A DNA stretch of 64,000 nt, taken from assembly GCF_026626885.1 (NCBI RefSeq), contig NZ_JAPNOA010000016.1, positions 62,001-126,000 on the forward strand, read 5' to 3'. Each line of letters starts with the position of its first letter. Positions within the stretch are counted from its first letter, which is position 1. Made by a program: the position numbers and the translations under genes. The notes beneath the pieces were generated by a model. That model worked only from the letters and a program-made list of their open reading frames with translations. It was not told the origin of the DNA and searched no databases. This DNA is from Parathalassolituus penaei. Its GTDB lineage: Bacteria > Pseudomonadota > Gammaproteobacteria > Pseudomonadales > Oceanobacteraceae. Of this stretch, positions 26,063 to 35,606 are shown piece by piece.

Positions 26063-27037
26063 ATGAGTGAAAAGATCAAGGCCGTGCAGGGCGAGAAACT
26101 GCGCGGTGCCGACAAGGTCGCCCGTATTCCGATCAAGGTGATTCCGACCGAAGAAATGCCACGCAAACCGGACTGGATCCGTGTGCGTATCCCAGCCACT
26201 CCTGCGATCAGCGAGATCAAGGAAAAGCTGCGTAAACACAAGCTGCACACCGTGTGTGAAGAAGCCAGCTGCCCGAACCTCGGTGAGTGTTTTGGTGGTG
26301 GTACGGCGACATTCATGATCATGGGTGACATTTGTACCCGTCGTTGCCCGTTCTGCGACGTTGGCCACGGCCGCCCGAATCCTCTGGACGAAAAAGAGCC
26401 GGAAAACCTGGCGCTGGCGATTGCCGACATGGGTCTGAAATACGTGGTGATTACCTCCGTAGACCGTGACGACCTGCGTGATGGTGGTGCTGAGCACTTT
26501 GCCCACTGCATCAGCAAAACTCGCGAGCACAGCCCGAACATCAAGATTGAAGTTCTGGTGCCGGACTTCCGTGGTCGTATGGAAATTGCTCTGGATATTT
26601 TGGAAGCTACACCACCGGATGTGTTCAACCACAACCTCGAAACCGTGCCTCGTCTGTACAAGCAGAGCCGCCCAGGTGCCGATTATCAGTGGTCGCTGGA
26701 TCTGCTCAAGCAGTACAAGGCGCGCCGCCCGAACGTTCCAACCAAATCCGGTCTGATGCTGGGTCTGGGTGAAACCAACGAGGAAGTGATTGAAGTGATG
26801 AAGGACATGCGTGCCCACAACATCGATCACATCACGCTGGGTCAGTACCTGCAGCCAAGCCGCAACCACTTGCCGGTGGATCGTTTTGTGCCGCCAGAAG
26901 AGTTCAAGATGCTGGGCGATATCGCCAAGGAAATGGGCTTCAGCCGTGTGACCAGTGGTCCGATGGTGCGCTCTTCCTACCATGCGGACGCTCAGGCCGC
27001 CGGTGAAGAAGTGACAGGTCTCTGGACTGGTCGTTAA
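26063..27037 (+). CDS. lipA: Lipoyl synthase
   Basis: A 324-residue radical-SAM enzyme. The auxiliary cluster cysteines are in [12 protein letters not shown] and the radical-SAM CxxxCxxC motif is [10 protein letters not shown]. It inserts two sulfurs into the octanoyl group attached by LipB. I start at the ATG at 26063, preceded by GGGGTG; a GTG at 26054 would add three residues. A strong terminator follows. Confidence 0.97.
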   Translation: MSEKIKAVQGEKLRGADKVARIPIKVIPTEEMPRKPDWIRVRIPATPAISEIKEKLRKHKLHTVCEEASCPNLGECFGGGTATFMIMGDICTRRCPFCDVGHGRPNPLDEKEPENLALAIADMGLKYVVITSVDRDDLRDGGAEHFAHCISKTREHSPNIKIEVLVPDFRGRMEIALDILEATPPDVFNHNLETVPRLYKQSRPGADYQWSLDLLKQYKARRPNVPTKSGLMLGLGETNEEVIEVMKDMRAHNIDHITLGQYLQPSRNHLPVDRFVPPEEFKMLGDIAKEMGFSRVTSGPMVRSSYHADAQAAGEEVTGLWTGR

Positions 27038-27059
27038 TACCGACCCGCTTTGTTCTCTG

Positions 27060-27099
27060 AAAAAACACCGCATCAGCCCTGCTGTTGCGGTGTTTTTTT
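27060..27099. terminator. Intrinsic terminator after lipA, likely bidirectional
   Basis: ACACCGCA (27065-27072) pairs with TGCGGTGT (27086-27093), flanked by a run of A on the left and seven T on the right. It also faces the end of the convergent small gene at 27144. Confidence 0.9.
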
Positions 27100-27143
27100 A
27101 TGCCTGCTGTTTGCCGGTATCAGCCGTGACAACCGTTCAGTTG

Positions 27144-27425
27144 CTAGAGTGAGGTTGGCTCTTCTTCATCGCGTTCCAGAAACGCGAACGACAGGAAGGT
27201 GCTGAACATGGCAATGCCCAGTGCGGCGGCATTGTTATCCGCCGCCAGCATCAGAAGGCCGGCGATAATCCAGCCGGACTTCACCCATTCGAGGCGTTGC
27301 TGATAGGTTCGGGTTTCCAGCCAGGCGATATCGCGGGTACGTCCAATTCCAAAAACACGCCTCATCCAGGCGAACAGATCCAGTCCTTTCATGATGCCCC
27401 CGACACTGCTGGTGGTTATGTCCAT
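27144..27425 (-). CDS. Hypothetical membrane protein, 93 aa
   Basis: A 93-residue protein with a basic amphipathic N-terminal part (MKGLDLFAWMRRVFGIGRTR), hydrophobic segments at about residues 51-62 and 66-83, and an acidic tail ERDEEEPTSL. The ATG at 27390-27392 (MKGLDLF) is a plausible alternative start with a G-rich tract before it. Function unknown. Confidence 0.6.
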   Translation of the reverse strand: MDITTSSVGGIMKGLDLFAWMRRVFGIGRTRDIAWLETRTYQQRLEWVKSGWIIAGLLMLAADNNAAALGIAMFSTFLSFAFLERDEEEPTSL

Positions 27426-27546
27426 TAACCATAAGACAGTATTGGCAAGCTGCTGGATCTAGTAATGAAACGTTCTGAAGAGGGAGGGCGTTACACCGGT
27501 TGGGTATAACGCCTGACAGCTGTCCAGTTTCGGCAGAAGTGTTGGA

Positions 27547-28200
27547 TCAGACCTTGTAGGCGGCGGTGGTCATCACCTTGGATACCGCGGTCATGGCCAG
27601 TTTGACTGGCAGCGGGAACTTGTAACCACCGGCCTTGATGGCGGTGGTGGCGTGTTTGGCTTCGTCTTCCAGCATTTGCAGCAGGATGGCCTTGCTCTTG
27701 TCATCCTGCACTGGCAGGGAGCCAAGGTGGGAAGTCAGGTGTTTGCAGACCTGATCTTCGGTAGCGGCCACAAAGCCGAGGCTGACTTTGTCACTGATCT
27801 TGCCAGCGGCGGCACCAATTCCCAGCGACAGGCCATAAAACAGCGGATTCAGCAGGCTTGGACGGCTGTCCAGTTGCTTCAGGCGTTCTTCACACCAGAC
27901 CAGGTGATCAATTTCCTCACGGGCGGCTTCGTCCATGGCATCACGGACTTCCGGCAGGCGGGCGGTCATGGCCTGACCCTGATACAGGGCCTGGGCACAG
28001 ACTTCACCGGTGTGGTTGATACGCATCAGACCAGCGGCATGCCGACGTTCTTCGTCGGACAGTTCCTGGTGATCGCGCTGTTCGGCCGGGTTGCTGCGGT
28101 AGGCCTGGGCGGCACCTGGCACCAGAGTACGCAAGGCCTGGTCGGCGTTGTTAATCAGGCGGTCCAGCACGGAATACTGGCGACGTGAAGTATGGCTCAT
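27547..28200 (-). CDS. coq7: 3-demethoxyubiquinol 3-hydroxylase Coq7
   Basis: A 217-residue di-iron monooxygenase of ubiquinone synthesis. Iron ligands lie in [28 protein letters not shown] and EDEAKHA, the E/ExxH pairs of the family. The ATG at 28198-28200 (MSHTSRRQ) is used; five more codons are open upstream. Presence of Coq7 instead of UbiF is typical of Pseudomonas-like bacteria. Confidence 0.95.
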   Translation of the reverse strand: MSHTSRRQYSVLDRLINNADQALRTLVPGAAQAYRSNPAEQRDHQELSDEERRHAAGLMRINHTGEVCAQALYQGQAMTARLPEVRDAMDEAAREEIDHLVWCEERLKQLDSRPSLLNPLFYGLSLGIGAAAGKISDKVSLGFVAATEDQVCKHLTSHLGSLPVQDDKSKAILLQMLEDEAKHATTAIKAGGYKFPLPVKLAMTAVSKVMTTAAYKV

Positions 28201-28352
28201 GATCAATCTCCACAAGAGACCAGACAGGAAAGGGCACTATTGTACGAAAAACGGTGCCAGCCTGCATGACAAAGGTCAGAGCGGATGGCCACATCCTTGC
28301 CAAGTGTAAAGACCGCTGGCAGGGTACGTGGTAATTCGCGAGGGATAACAAG

Positions 28353-29873
28353 ATGCAGGATATTCATGACCTTGGCTTGATGCTGGACCGTCACGTTCCC
28401 CTGATTCTGATTGAATCACGGGATGAACCACGGGTGCTGGACCTGTTAACCCGACTGGCGATCCGGCGGGCGCTGGCGGTGCAGCAATGGACGTTGACCG
28501 ACGGTTTGCGTCGCCTCGGTTTTGGTGAAGATCCTGCACTTGATAACAGTGATCAGCCTGAACAGGCATTACGTCATATCAAGTCCAGTGATGACGGTGG
28601 GTTGTATGTATTCTGCGATTTGCACCCATTTCTGGATCAGCCGGTGATTGTGCGCCTGCTGAAGGATATCGCCCTGCAGCATGAGCGGCGTTTCAAAACC
28701 CTCGTGCTGGTCAGCCATCAGCTGAAACTGCCGCCGGAATTACAACGACTGGCCATGCGTTTCAGCCTGCAGTTGCCCGATGAACAGCAGCTGATGTCGC
28801 TGATTCAGGAAGAAGCCCGACGTTACAGTGGCAGCAGTGGCCGCAAGGTCAAAACTGACCCGCGTATTCTGCAGCAGCTGGTTGCCAACCTGCGGGGGCT
28901 GACCTGGGCCGATGCCCGTCGTCTGATCCGTGGTGCCATTGTTGATGACGGTGCCATCACCCAGGCCGATGTACCTGAAGTTGCCAAAGCCAAGATGCAG
29001 TTGCTGGATATGGATGGTGTTCTGAGTTTCGAGTTTGATACTGCCCGTCTGGCCGATGTGGCGGGTCTTGGGAATCTCAAGCAGTGGTTACAGCAGCGTG
29101 AAAAAGCCTTTCTGAGTGCCGCTACCGATTTGCGTCCCAAAGGTCTGATGTTATTTGGTGTGCAGGGCAGTGGCAAAAGTCTGGCTGCGCGTGCAGTTGC
29201 GGGTAGCTGGGGTGTGCCGCTGCTACGGCTGGATATGGGCGCGCTCTACAACAAATTCTTTGGTGAAACCGAGCGTAACCTGCGGGAAGCCCTGAAGCTG
29301 GCGGAGCTGATGTCGCCTTGTGTGATCTGGATGGATGAGGTCGAAAAAGGTCTGGCCGGTGGCGAGGCTGACGGTGGCATGGGGCAGCGACTGTTAGGCA
29401 CTTTGCTGACCTGGATGGCGGATCATCAGTCTCGTGTATTTGTGGTGGCCACCGCCAACAACATTGAGGTTTTACCGCCGGAGTTTATGCGCAAAGGGCG
29501 TCTGGACGAGATCTTTTTTGTTGATCTGCCGGGCATTGAAGTACGGCGGGCCATTCTGGAGTTACACCTGCGCAAACGCGGGTTTGATGCCGAACAGATT
29601 GATCTGGAAGCGCTGGGAGCTGTGACGGAAGGGTTTTCCGGAGCCGAACTGGAACAGGTGGTGGTGTCGGCCTGGTATTCCAGTCTCGATGATGACCAGA
29701 ACGTCGGCCAGGCGTTGCAAACTGCGCGCTTGCTGGATGTGATTCGCGCCACCCGGCCGTTATCAGTTACCCGGGCGGAATCGCTGCAGACACTACGACT
29801 GTGGGCGCGGGATCGTGCCGTGAATGCCGATGGGCCATCTCAGGAGAAACTGGACGGCCGCTCAGGGCGATAA
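28353..29873 (+). CDS. AAA+ ATPase, Ycf46-like
   Basis: A 506-residue protein. The N-terminal half is a degenerate ATPase-like domain. The C-terminal AAA+ module has Walker A GVQGSGKS (near residue 268), Walker B VIWMDEVEKG and the arginine-finger region FMRKGRLDEIFFVDLPG. This is the pattern of the Ycf46 family of cyanobacteria and proteobacteria, whose target is unknown. Its last 34 bases overlap the end of the convergent sensor-kinase gene. Confidence 0.88.
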   Translation: MQDIHDLGLMLDRHVPLILIESRDEPRVLDLLTRLAIRRALAVQQWTLTDGLRRLGFGEDPALDNSDQPEQALRHIKSSDDGGLYVFCDLHPFLDQPVIVRLLKDIALQHERRFKTLVLVSHQLKLPPELQRLAMRFSLQLPDEQQLMSLIQEEARRYSGSSGRKVKTDPRILQQLVANLRGLTWADARRLIRGAIVDDGAITQADVPEVAKAKMQLLDMDGVLSFEFDTARLADVAGLGNLKQWLQQREKAFLSAATDLRPKGLMLFGVQGSGKSLAARAVAGSWGVPLLRLDMGALYNKFFGETERNLREALKLAELMSPCVIWMDEVEKGLAGGEADGGMGQRLLGTLLTWMADHQSRVFVVATANNIEVLPPEFMRKGRLDEIFFVDLPGIEVRRAILELHLRKRGFDAEQIDLEALGAVTEGFSGAELEQVVVSAWYSSLDDDQNVGQALQTARLLDVIRATRPLSVTRAESLQTLRLWARDRAVNADGPSQEKLDGRSGR

Positions 29874-32182
29874 CGCAATTCTTGCAGGGCGCGTTTCAGA
29901 CGATCACCGCTGGCCGGTTTGGCCAGCAGGTGTTTGATACCGGCATCCTTGGCACGATCGCGAATATTGCTGATGCTGAGGCCGGTCAGAATCAGTACAT
30001 GTGGCTTGTTCGGAATCTGGTCGTCGTCACGCAGACGGCGGGCGAGTTCCAGACCGTCCATTACCGGCATGTCGAGATCAACAATGGCACCGTCGTACGG
30101 CTGGCCGAGTGCACACTGGTTACGCATCATCGCCAGCGCTTCCTTGCCGCTGTGAGTGCTGTCGACCCGTACACCCCAGCGTTTTACCTGTTTCTCGATA
30201 ACGTTACGCAGCGAGGCGTTGTCGTCGACTACCAGCACATGCATACCAATCAGGCTGTCGTCAGCCACCGGTGAGTGCACGCTGTCATTGGCAGCTTTTT
30301 GCTGTGGCAGATATAAAGTTAATGACCCCCCCAAAGGCGTCAGATTTTCCAGCTGCAGTGATGCTTCCATTGAACGCATGAGCTGATGCATGACAATCTG
30401 CTTCCACGATGGGTGTGGTACCTGATTGTGGCTACCTGCCAGGTTTTCCAGCAGTGCCCGCAAGTCGTCACGATTGGTGATGTTGCCTTGCAGTTGTACT
30501 TGCATACAGATGCCAGCGTCACGTTCGTCGCTACTATGGTGTTGGCTAAGGTTAATTCTGATTTCTCCCATCTCGGTGTAGGCAATAAGATTGGAGAACA
30601 GGTTGTGCAACAGAGTATGCAAGCGATTGCGATCAGCCAGCACGCGGTTTGGCAAGTTATCGCTGTGATCGACAACCAGCTCAATTTGTTTGCGATTCGC
30701 TTCGAGCTGGAAGTGCACCAGAGTTGTGTTGATCAGATGCATCATATCGAGAGAGCGGATGTCCAGTTCCAGATGTGATTCCTGTGTTCTGGCAAGGTCA
30801 GAAATCTCATTGGTGATGTGCAAAATCTCGCGTCCAGCCTGGGTGATGCTGTCAGTAAAGTCCCGTTGGTTACGCGATAGTGGAGAATCGCTCAGAAGTT
30901 CTGTCATCCCCAGTACGCCCGTAATAGGCGAACGGAGGTCATGGCTGATCTGCGATAACATTTCAGGTGCTATATTCACGACAGTCCGAACTTCCGGATG
31001 ACTGGGGTTTTGGCGATATAGGTGGAAGGTTGCCAAAACCAAAGCCAATGCCAGTCCTGACGGTAATAAAAGCACACTCCAGACAGCCATTATATCGAGT
31101 GCCAACAGATTAAAGCTGGTTAACACTACCAGCAATATGGCAACAATCGCGCCCAGTGAACCGGCCAGCATGCGGCGTTGTACTATCGGATGCTGACTAT
31201 CCGCCAGTCCCAGAACCAGGCTAAGCACTAATTGGCCAGCAATCAGGCCGAGTAGTGCCAGTAACTCACTGGGGCCACCAGCAATAGCCATCAGCAATAA
31301 TCCAAATGTCAATTCAAATGCTGCCAGGAGTAACAGACCTTTACGCAGATGGGATGCTTCTGAACCCCGCCAGTATATTTCGCGGGCGGCCATGGTCTGT
31401 GCGGCAAGGGCAGCTGCTCCAGCGACTTCAAACAGTATCTCTGAAGCTTCTGGTGTTACCCCCAAAAGTAATTCGAACATCCCCATCCAGGCCAGAACAA
31501 ACATGACTGAGAAGCCACAGAAGGCCGAAGCCCAACAAGCCATTAATGAGCTGCGATTAATTCCAAAATGCAGGAACCAGGCGGCAGTTGCCAGTAACCA
31601 GCCGCACACCAGACCCAGAACCAGAATGTCGCACTGTTCTTTCATCAGGAATCGATCCACCGTCATCAGGCGGATGTCGGCGTTAAACAGACCGTTGCCT
31701 TCGACCCGCAGCAGATAGGTACGGGTTTCACGGGCATTCAGGTCGATAATCCAGGGATTGGCTTGCAGGTAGCTGCCGTGAGGGTAGTCACCGTGGGGTG
31801 AACTGTCGGCGCTCAACGGTGTTTGAGGATTGGTAATGTCGTAGAGGCTGGTTTGCCCCAGATGGCTGTTTGACAACACCATCATGCTGCGCCGATGTTG
31901 GGGCAGCGGATTGTTGATACTGATACGGAACCAGTAAACGGAATTGGTGACACCCAGCCGGATCGCGTTGGCGTGGCTGGGGGTAAAGCGCAACTGGAGT
32001 TCCCGGCTGCTGACCTGCTCTGGAGTCAGGGAGCCGTCCGGGTCCTCCATCAGAGAGACGTATTGGGCAATCGACTGGTCGAATGAGGTATCCAGCAAGG
32101 TGACCGGTGTGCTGGCCATCACTCGCAAGGTCAGCATCATCAATAGCACCAGTGCTGTCAGTCGTCCTGACCAGGCTTTCAT
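29840..32182 (-). CDS. Hybrid sensor protein: 7TMR-DISMED2, 7TM, HisKA, degenerate ATPase, receiver
   Basis: A 780-residue protein with a signal segment, a periplasmic 7TMR-DISMED2 domain (about 30-170), seven membrane spans (about 185-390), a HisKA domain with H414 in SHDLRSPITG, an ATPase region (about 500-630), and a receiver (about 646-770) with phospho-acceptor D702 and K755. The ATPase N-box is partly kept (NLFSNLIAYT), but the glycine-rich G1 and G2 boxes are not recognisable, so autophosphorylation is doubtful. It could be a phosphatase, a phosphorelay acceptor or a partner in a heterodimer, as in RetS/LadS systems. The gene stands alone and ends 34 bases inside its convergent neighbour. 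Confidence 0.85.
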   Translation of the reverse strand: MKAWSGRLTALVLLMMLTLRVMASTPVTLLDTSFDQSIAQYVSLMEDPDGSLTPEQVSSRELQLRFTPSHANAIRLGVTNSVYWFRISINNPLPQHRRSMMVLSNSHLGQTSLYDITNPQTPLSADSSPHGDYPHGSYLQANPWIIDLNARETRTYLLRVEGNGLFNADIRLMTVDRFLMKEQCDILVLGLVCGWLLATAAWFLHFGINRSSLMACWASAFCGFSVMFVLAWMGMFELLLGVTPEASEILFEVAGAAALAAQTMAAREIYWRGSEASHLRKGLLLLAAFELTFGLLLMAIAGGPSELLALLGLIAGQLVLSLVLGLADSQHPIVQRRMLAGSLGAIVAILLVVLTSFNLLALDIMAVWSVLLLPSGLALALVLATFHLYRQNPSHPEVRTVVNIAPEMLSQISHDLRSPITGVLGMTELLSDSPLSRNQRDFTDSITQAGREILHITNEISDLARTQESHLELDIRSLDMMHLINTTLVHFQLEANRKQIELVVDHSDNLPNRVLADRNRLHTLLHNLFSNLIAYTEMGEIRINLSQHHSSDERDAGICMQVQLQGNITNRDDLRALLENLAGSHNQVPHPSWKQIVMHQLMRSMEASLQLENLTPLGGSLTLYLPQQKAANDSVHSPVADDSLIGMHVLVVDDNASLRNVIEKQVKRWGVRVDSTHSGKEALAMMRNQCALGQPYDGAIVDLDMPVMDGLELARRLRDDDQIPNKPHVLILTGLSISNIRDRAKDAGIKHLLAKPASGDRLKRALQELRYRPERPSSFS

Positions 32183-32211
32183 CCGTGTCTCTCCTTCTAT
32201 TTCATAAGCAC

Positions 32212-33498
32212 TTATTTCTGTTCGCGAGCGACAGCACGATAACCGATGTCGCGACGGCAGAACATGCCTTCCCAGCTGACCTGGTCGGCCAGTACGTAGG
32301 CAGCAGCTTGGGCTTCAGCAACGGTATTACCCAGTGCAGTGGCGCACAGCACACGGCCACCGGCAGTGATCACGTTACCCTCGGCATCCAGTTTGGTTCC
32401 GGCGTGGAATACCTTGCTGCCTTCTGCTTCGGAGGCTGGCAGGCTGATGACGTCGCCTTTGCGGTAGTCTGCAGGGTAACCGCCAGCGGCCAGCACCACA
32501 CCCAGAGAAGCACGGCTGTCCCATTGGGCAGTTTCAGTGTCCAGTTTGCCTTCCAGAGCGGCCAGGCAGTGAGCCACCAGATCAGACTGCATACGCATCA
32601 TGATTGGCTGGGTTTCCGGATCACCGAAGCGGCAGTTGTATTCGATCACTTTTGGCGCGCCAGAGGCATCGATCATCAGGCCAGCATACAGGAAACCGGT
32701 GTAATCGTTACCTTCGGTAGCCATACCGTTCACGGTTGGGTAAATCACTTCTGCCATGATGCGATCATGGATTTCCGGAGTGACCACTGGGGCAGGAGAG
32801 TAAGCCCCCATACCGCCGGTGTTTGGACCTGTGTCGGCATCACCAACACGTTTGTGGTCCTGGCTGGTTGCCATGGTCAGAACGTTTTTACCGTCGACCA
32901 TTACAATAAAGGACGCTTCTTCACCGGTCAGGAATTCTTCGATCACCACACGGCAGCCAGCATCACCAAAGGCGTTGCCAGACAGCATGTCGTTGACGGC
33001 TTCTTCAGCCTGTTCCAGGGTTTCGGCAACGATTACGCCTTTACCAGCGGCCAGACCGTCGGCTTTCACCACAATCGGAGCGCCTTTTTCGCGCAGGTAG
33101 GCGAGGGCTGGTTCGATTTCGGTGAAGTTCTGGTAAGCCGCGGTTGGAATCTGCTGGCGCGCCAGGAAATCCTTGGTGAAAGCCTTGGAGCCTTCCAGCT
33201 GAGCAGCGCCTTTGCGCGGGCCAAAAATCTTCAGGCCAGCGGCTTCGAACTGGTTAACAATACCACCAACCAGCGGTGCTTCCGGGCCAACAATGGTCAG
33301 ACCGATGTTGTTGTCCTGGGCAAACGCTTGCAGGGCATCGAAGTTCATGACGTCGATGGCAACGTTTTCGATGCCTGGCTCGCGGGCAGTACCGGCGTTA
33401 CCCGGTGCTACGAATACTTTTTCAACCAGTGGGGACTGCAGGGCTTTCCAGGCAAGCGCGTGTTCACGACCGCCGGAGCCAATGATCAGTACATTCAT
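32212..33498 (-). CDS. purD: Phosphoribosylamine-glycine ligase
   Basis: A 428-residue ATP-grasp enzyme: GSGGREHALAWK at the N-terminus, KADGLAAGKGVIVAET and the EYNCRFGDPETQ metal site. It makes glycinamide ribonucleotide in purine synthesis. It follows purH on the same strand; the 90-base spacer carries four quasi-palindromes. Confidence 0.97.
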   Translation of the reverse strand: MNVLIIGSGGREHALAWKALQSPLVEKVFVAPGNAGTAREPGIENVAIDVMNFDALQAFAQDNNIGLTIVGPEAPLVGGIVNQFEAAGLKIFGPRKGAAQLEGSKAFTKDFLARQQIPTAAYQNFTEIEPALAYLREKGAPIVVKADGLAAGKGVIVAETLEQAEEAVNDMLSGNAFGDAGCRVVIEEFLTGEEASFIVMVDGKNVLTMATSQDHKRVGDADTGPNTGGMGAYSPAPVVTPEIHDRIMAEVIYPTVNGMATEGNDYTGFLYAGLMIDASGAPKVIEYNCRFGDPETQPIMMRMQSDLVAHCLAALEGKLDTETAQWDSRASLGVVLAAGGYPADYRKGDVISLPASEAEGSKVFHAGTKLDAEGNVITAGGRVLCATALGNTVAEAQAAAYVLADQVSWEGMFCRRDIGYRAVAREQK

Positions 33499-33514
33499 GA
33501 TTTATCTCCATGTC

Positions 33515-33582
33515 GTCGGATGTCTGAGGGCGGACGTCCGACGCAAAATTTAGCTTCAGACATCTGACTTCAGACGTCTGAC
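33515..33582. repeat. Four quasi-palindromic 14-bp repeats between purH and purD
   Basis: Copies at 33515-33528, 33529-33542, 33555-33568 and 33569-33582 are variants of TTCAGACGTCTGAC. The last two are tandem and differ at one base; the first, read in reverse complement, differs at two; the second matches at ten positions. Each is nearly self-complementary. None resembles the PurR box. Confidence 0.75.
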
Positions 33583-33588
33583 CCGAAC

Positions 33589-35217
33589 TTAGTGACGGAA
33601 GTGACGCATGCCGGTGAAGACCATGGCGATGCCAGCTTCGTCGGCGGCTGCGATCACTTCAGCATCACGCATGGAGCCGCCTGGCTGGATAATGGCCTTG
33701 ATGCCCACTTTGGCAGCGTTGTCGATACCATCGCGGAACGGGAAGAAGGCGTCAGATGCCATTACAGCACCTTCAACGCTCAGACCGGCGTGTTCAGCCT
33801 TGATCGCAGCGATACGGGCAGAGTTCACACGGCTCATCTGGCCTGCGCCAACACCGATGGTCTGACGGGCTTTGGCGTAGACAATGGCGTTGGATTTCAC
33901 GAACTTGGCGACTTTCCAGGCGAAAATCAGGTCGTGAATTTCGGCTTCGGTTGGGGTGCGTTTGGTAACCACTTTCAGGTCGTCAGCGCTGATCATGCCG
34001 TTGTCACGGTCCTGAACCAGCAGGCCGCCATTCACACGCTTGTAGTCGAAACCGGCCGCACGAACGGCTGGCCATTCGCCACATTCCAGCAGACGTACGT
34101 TCTGCTTGGCAGCAACAACGGCAGCGGCTTCGGCGCTCACTTTCGGAGCAATGATCACTTCCACGAACTGACGATCAACGATGGCCTGAGCGGTTTCAGC
34201 GTCCAGTTCACGGTTGAAGGCAATGATGCCACCGAAAGCAGATTCGCTGTCAGTTGCCCATGCCAGGTCGTAGGCTTTACGGATGCCGCCTTCGTTTTCA
34301 GGAACCACGGCCACACCACAAGGGTTGGCGTGTTTTACGATCACGCAGGCTGGTTTGACGAAAGACTTCACACACTCCAGCGCAGCATCGGTATCCGCCA
34401 CGTTGTTGTAGGACAGTTCCTTGCCTTGCAGCTGACGAGCAGTCGCAATAGAAGCTTCCTGTGGTTTGGCTTCTACGTAGAACGCCGCTTTCTGGTGCGG
34501 GTTTTCACCGTAGCGCATATCTTGCGCCTTGATGAACTGGCTGTTGAAGGTCTGTGGGAATTCCAGACGGTTTTCAACGGTCAGTTCTTCTGCAGACTGG
34601 TCGATGGTGCCGAGGTAGTTGGCGATCATGCCGTCGTACGCTGCGGTGTGCTCGAAGGCTTTCAGCATCAGACCAAAACGGGTCTTGTAGCACAGGCCAC
34701 CGGTTTTCAGTTCGGTCAGAACTGCAGCATAGTCAGAGGTGTTCACCACAATGGCTACGTGCTGGTGGTTTTTGGCCGCAGAACGCACCATGGTTGGACC
34801 GCCGATGTCGATGTTCTCGATGGCCAGAGCCAGATCACAATCCGGGCGAGCAACGGTTGCTGCGAATGGGTACAGGTTCACCACAACCATATCGATCGGG
34901 TTGATACCGTGAGTGGCCATTACGTCATCGTCCTGGCCGCGACGGCCAAGGATACCGCCATGCACTTTCGGGTGCAGGGTCTTCACACGGCCGTCCATCA
35001 TTTCCGGGAAACCGGTGTAGTCAGACACTTCAACCGCTGGAATGCCTTCGTCTTTCAGCAGCTTGTAGGTGCCGCCGGTAGACAGGATCTCAACGCCCAT
35101 GGCGTTCAGTTCGCGGGCAAATTCAACGATGCCGGTCTTGTCAGACACACTGATCAGGGCGCGGCGAACCGGAGTTACGCCAGATTGGGAAATGGGGGCT
35201 GGGTGGTAGTTGCTCAT
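33589..35217 (-). CDS. purH: Bifunctional AICAR formyltransferase / IMP cyclohydrolase
   Basis: A 542-residue enzyme catalysing the last two steps of IMP synthesis. The N-terminal cyclohydrolase begins [18 protein letters not shown]; the formyltransferase domain has [11 protein letters not shown]. An intrinsic terminator structure lies only 17 bases before its ATG, at the end of fis. Confidence 0.97.
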   Translation of the reverse strand: MSNYHPAPISQSGVTPVRRALISVSDKTGIVEFARELNAMGVEILSTGGTYKLLKDEGIPAVEVSDYTGFPEMMDGRVKTLHPKVHGGILGRRGQDDDVMATHGINPIDMVVVNLYPFAATVARPDCDLALAIENIDIGGPTMVRSAAKNHQHVAIVVNTSDYAAVLTELKTGGLCYKTRFGLMLKAFEHTAAYDGMIANYLGTIDQSAEELTVENRLEFPQTFNSQFIKAQDMRYGENPHQKAAFYVEAKPQEASIATARQLQGKELSYNNVADTDAALECVKSFVKPACVIVKHANPCGVAVVPENEGGIRKAYDLAWATDSESAFGGIIAFNRELDAETAQAIVDRQFVEVIIAPKVSAEAAAVVAAKQNVRLLECGEWPAVRAAGFDYKRVNGGLLVQDRDNGMISADDLKVVTKRTPTEAEIHDLIFAWKVAKFVKSNAIVYAKARQTIGVGAGQMSRVNSARIAAIKAEHAGLSVEGAVMASDAFFPFRDGIDNAAKVGIKAIIQPGGSMRDAEVIAAADEAGIAMVFTGMRHFRH

Positions 35218-35233
35218 AATGGTCCCGGATTGT

Positions 35234-35262
35234 AAAAAAACAAAAGCGGCTCAGCGGCCGCT
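35234..35262 (-). terminator. Terminator between fis and purH, close to the purH start
   Basis: On the minus strand AGCGGC and GCCGCT (35257-35262 with 35245-35250) form a stem with a 6-base loop, then TTTTGTTTTTTT. The T-tract ends 17 bases before the purH ATG, so any transcript entering purH from upstream must pass it. Confidence 0.6.
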
Positions 35263-35291
35263 GTCGTGAATTGGCTGGACAAACCCGGCGC

Positions 35292-35606
35292 TTACAGCAT
35301 GCCGTACTGCTTCAGCTTCTTGCGCAGGGTGCCACGATTCAGACCCAGTACAACGGACGCCTTGGTCTGGTTGTCGCGGGTGTATTTCATAACGGTTTCC
35401 AGCAGTGGAACTTCTACTTCTGACAGAACCATGTCGTAAATGCCGGCTACATCCTGGCCGTCCAGCTGGTCAAAATAGTTTTGCAGAGCTTTTTCTACAC
35501 TGTCACGCAGGGTTCGGGCAGATTCTGCCGGGCTGATAAACTGGCTGTGCTTTTCCACGGAATCGGTCACGGATTCAACCTTATTTGCAAATGCTTGGAT
35601 GTTCAT
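35292..35606 (-). CDS. fis: DNA-binding protein Fis
   Basis: A 104-residue nucleoid protein. The C-terminal helix-turn-helix [20 protein letters not shown] is the Fis signature. The start overlaps the end of dusB by 4 bases, the conserved dusB-fis operon of gammaproteobacteria. Confidence 0.96.
   Translation of the reverse strand: MNIQAFANKVESVTDSVEKHSQFISPAESARTLRDSVEKALQNYFDQLDGQDVAGIYDMVLSEVEVPLLETVMKYTRDNQTKASVVLGLNRGTLRKKLKQYGML

Noticed and set aside
25853-27073. 406-codon frame antisense to lipA and into the repeat element
   Set aside because: lipA is certain on the plus strand; the frame has no family resemblance.
32107-33567. 486-codon frame antisense to purD
   Set aside because: Shadow of purD on the other strand, with no motif and no ribosome site of note.
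33592-35235. 547-codon open frame antisense to purH
   Set aside because: It mirrors purH codon by codon, is rich in His, Gly and Val as antisense frames are, and has no recognisable domain. purH is certain.
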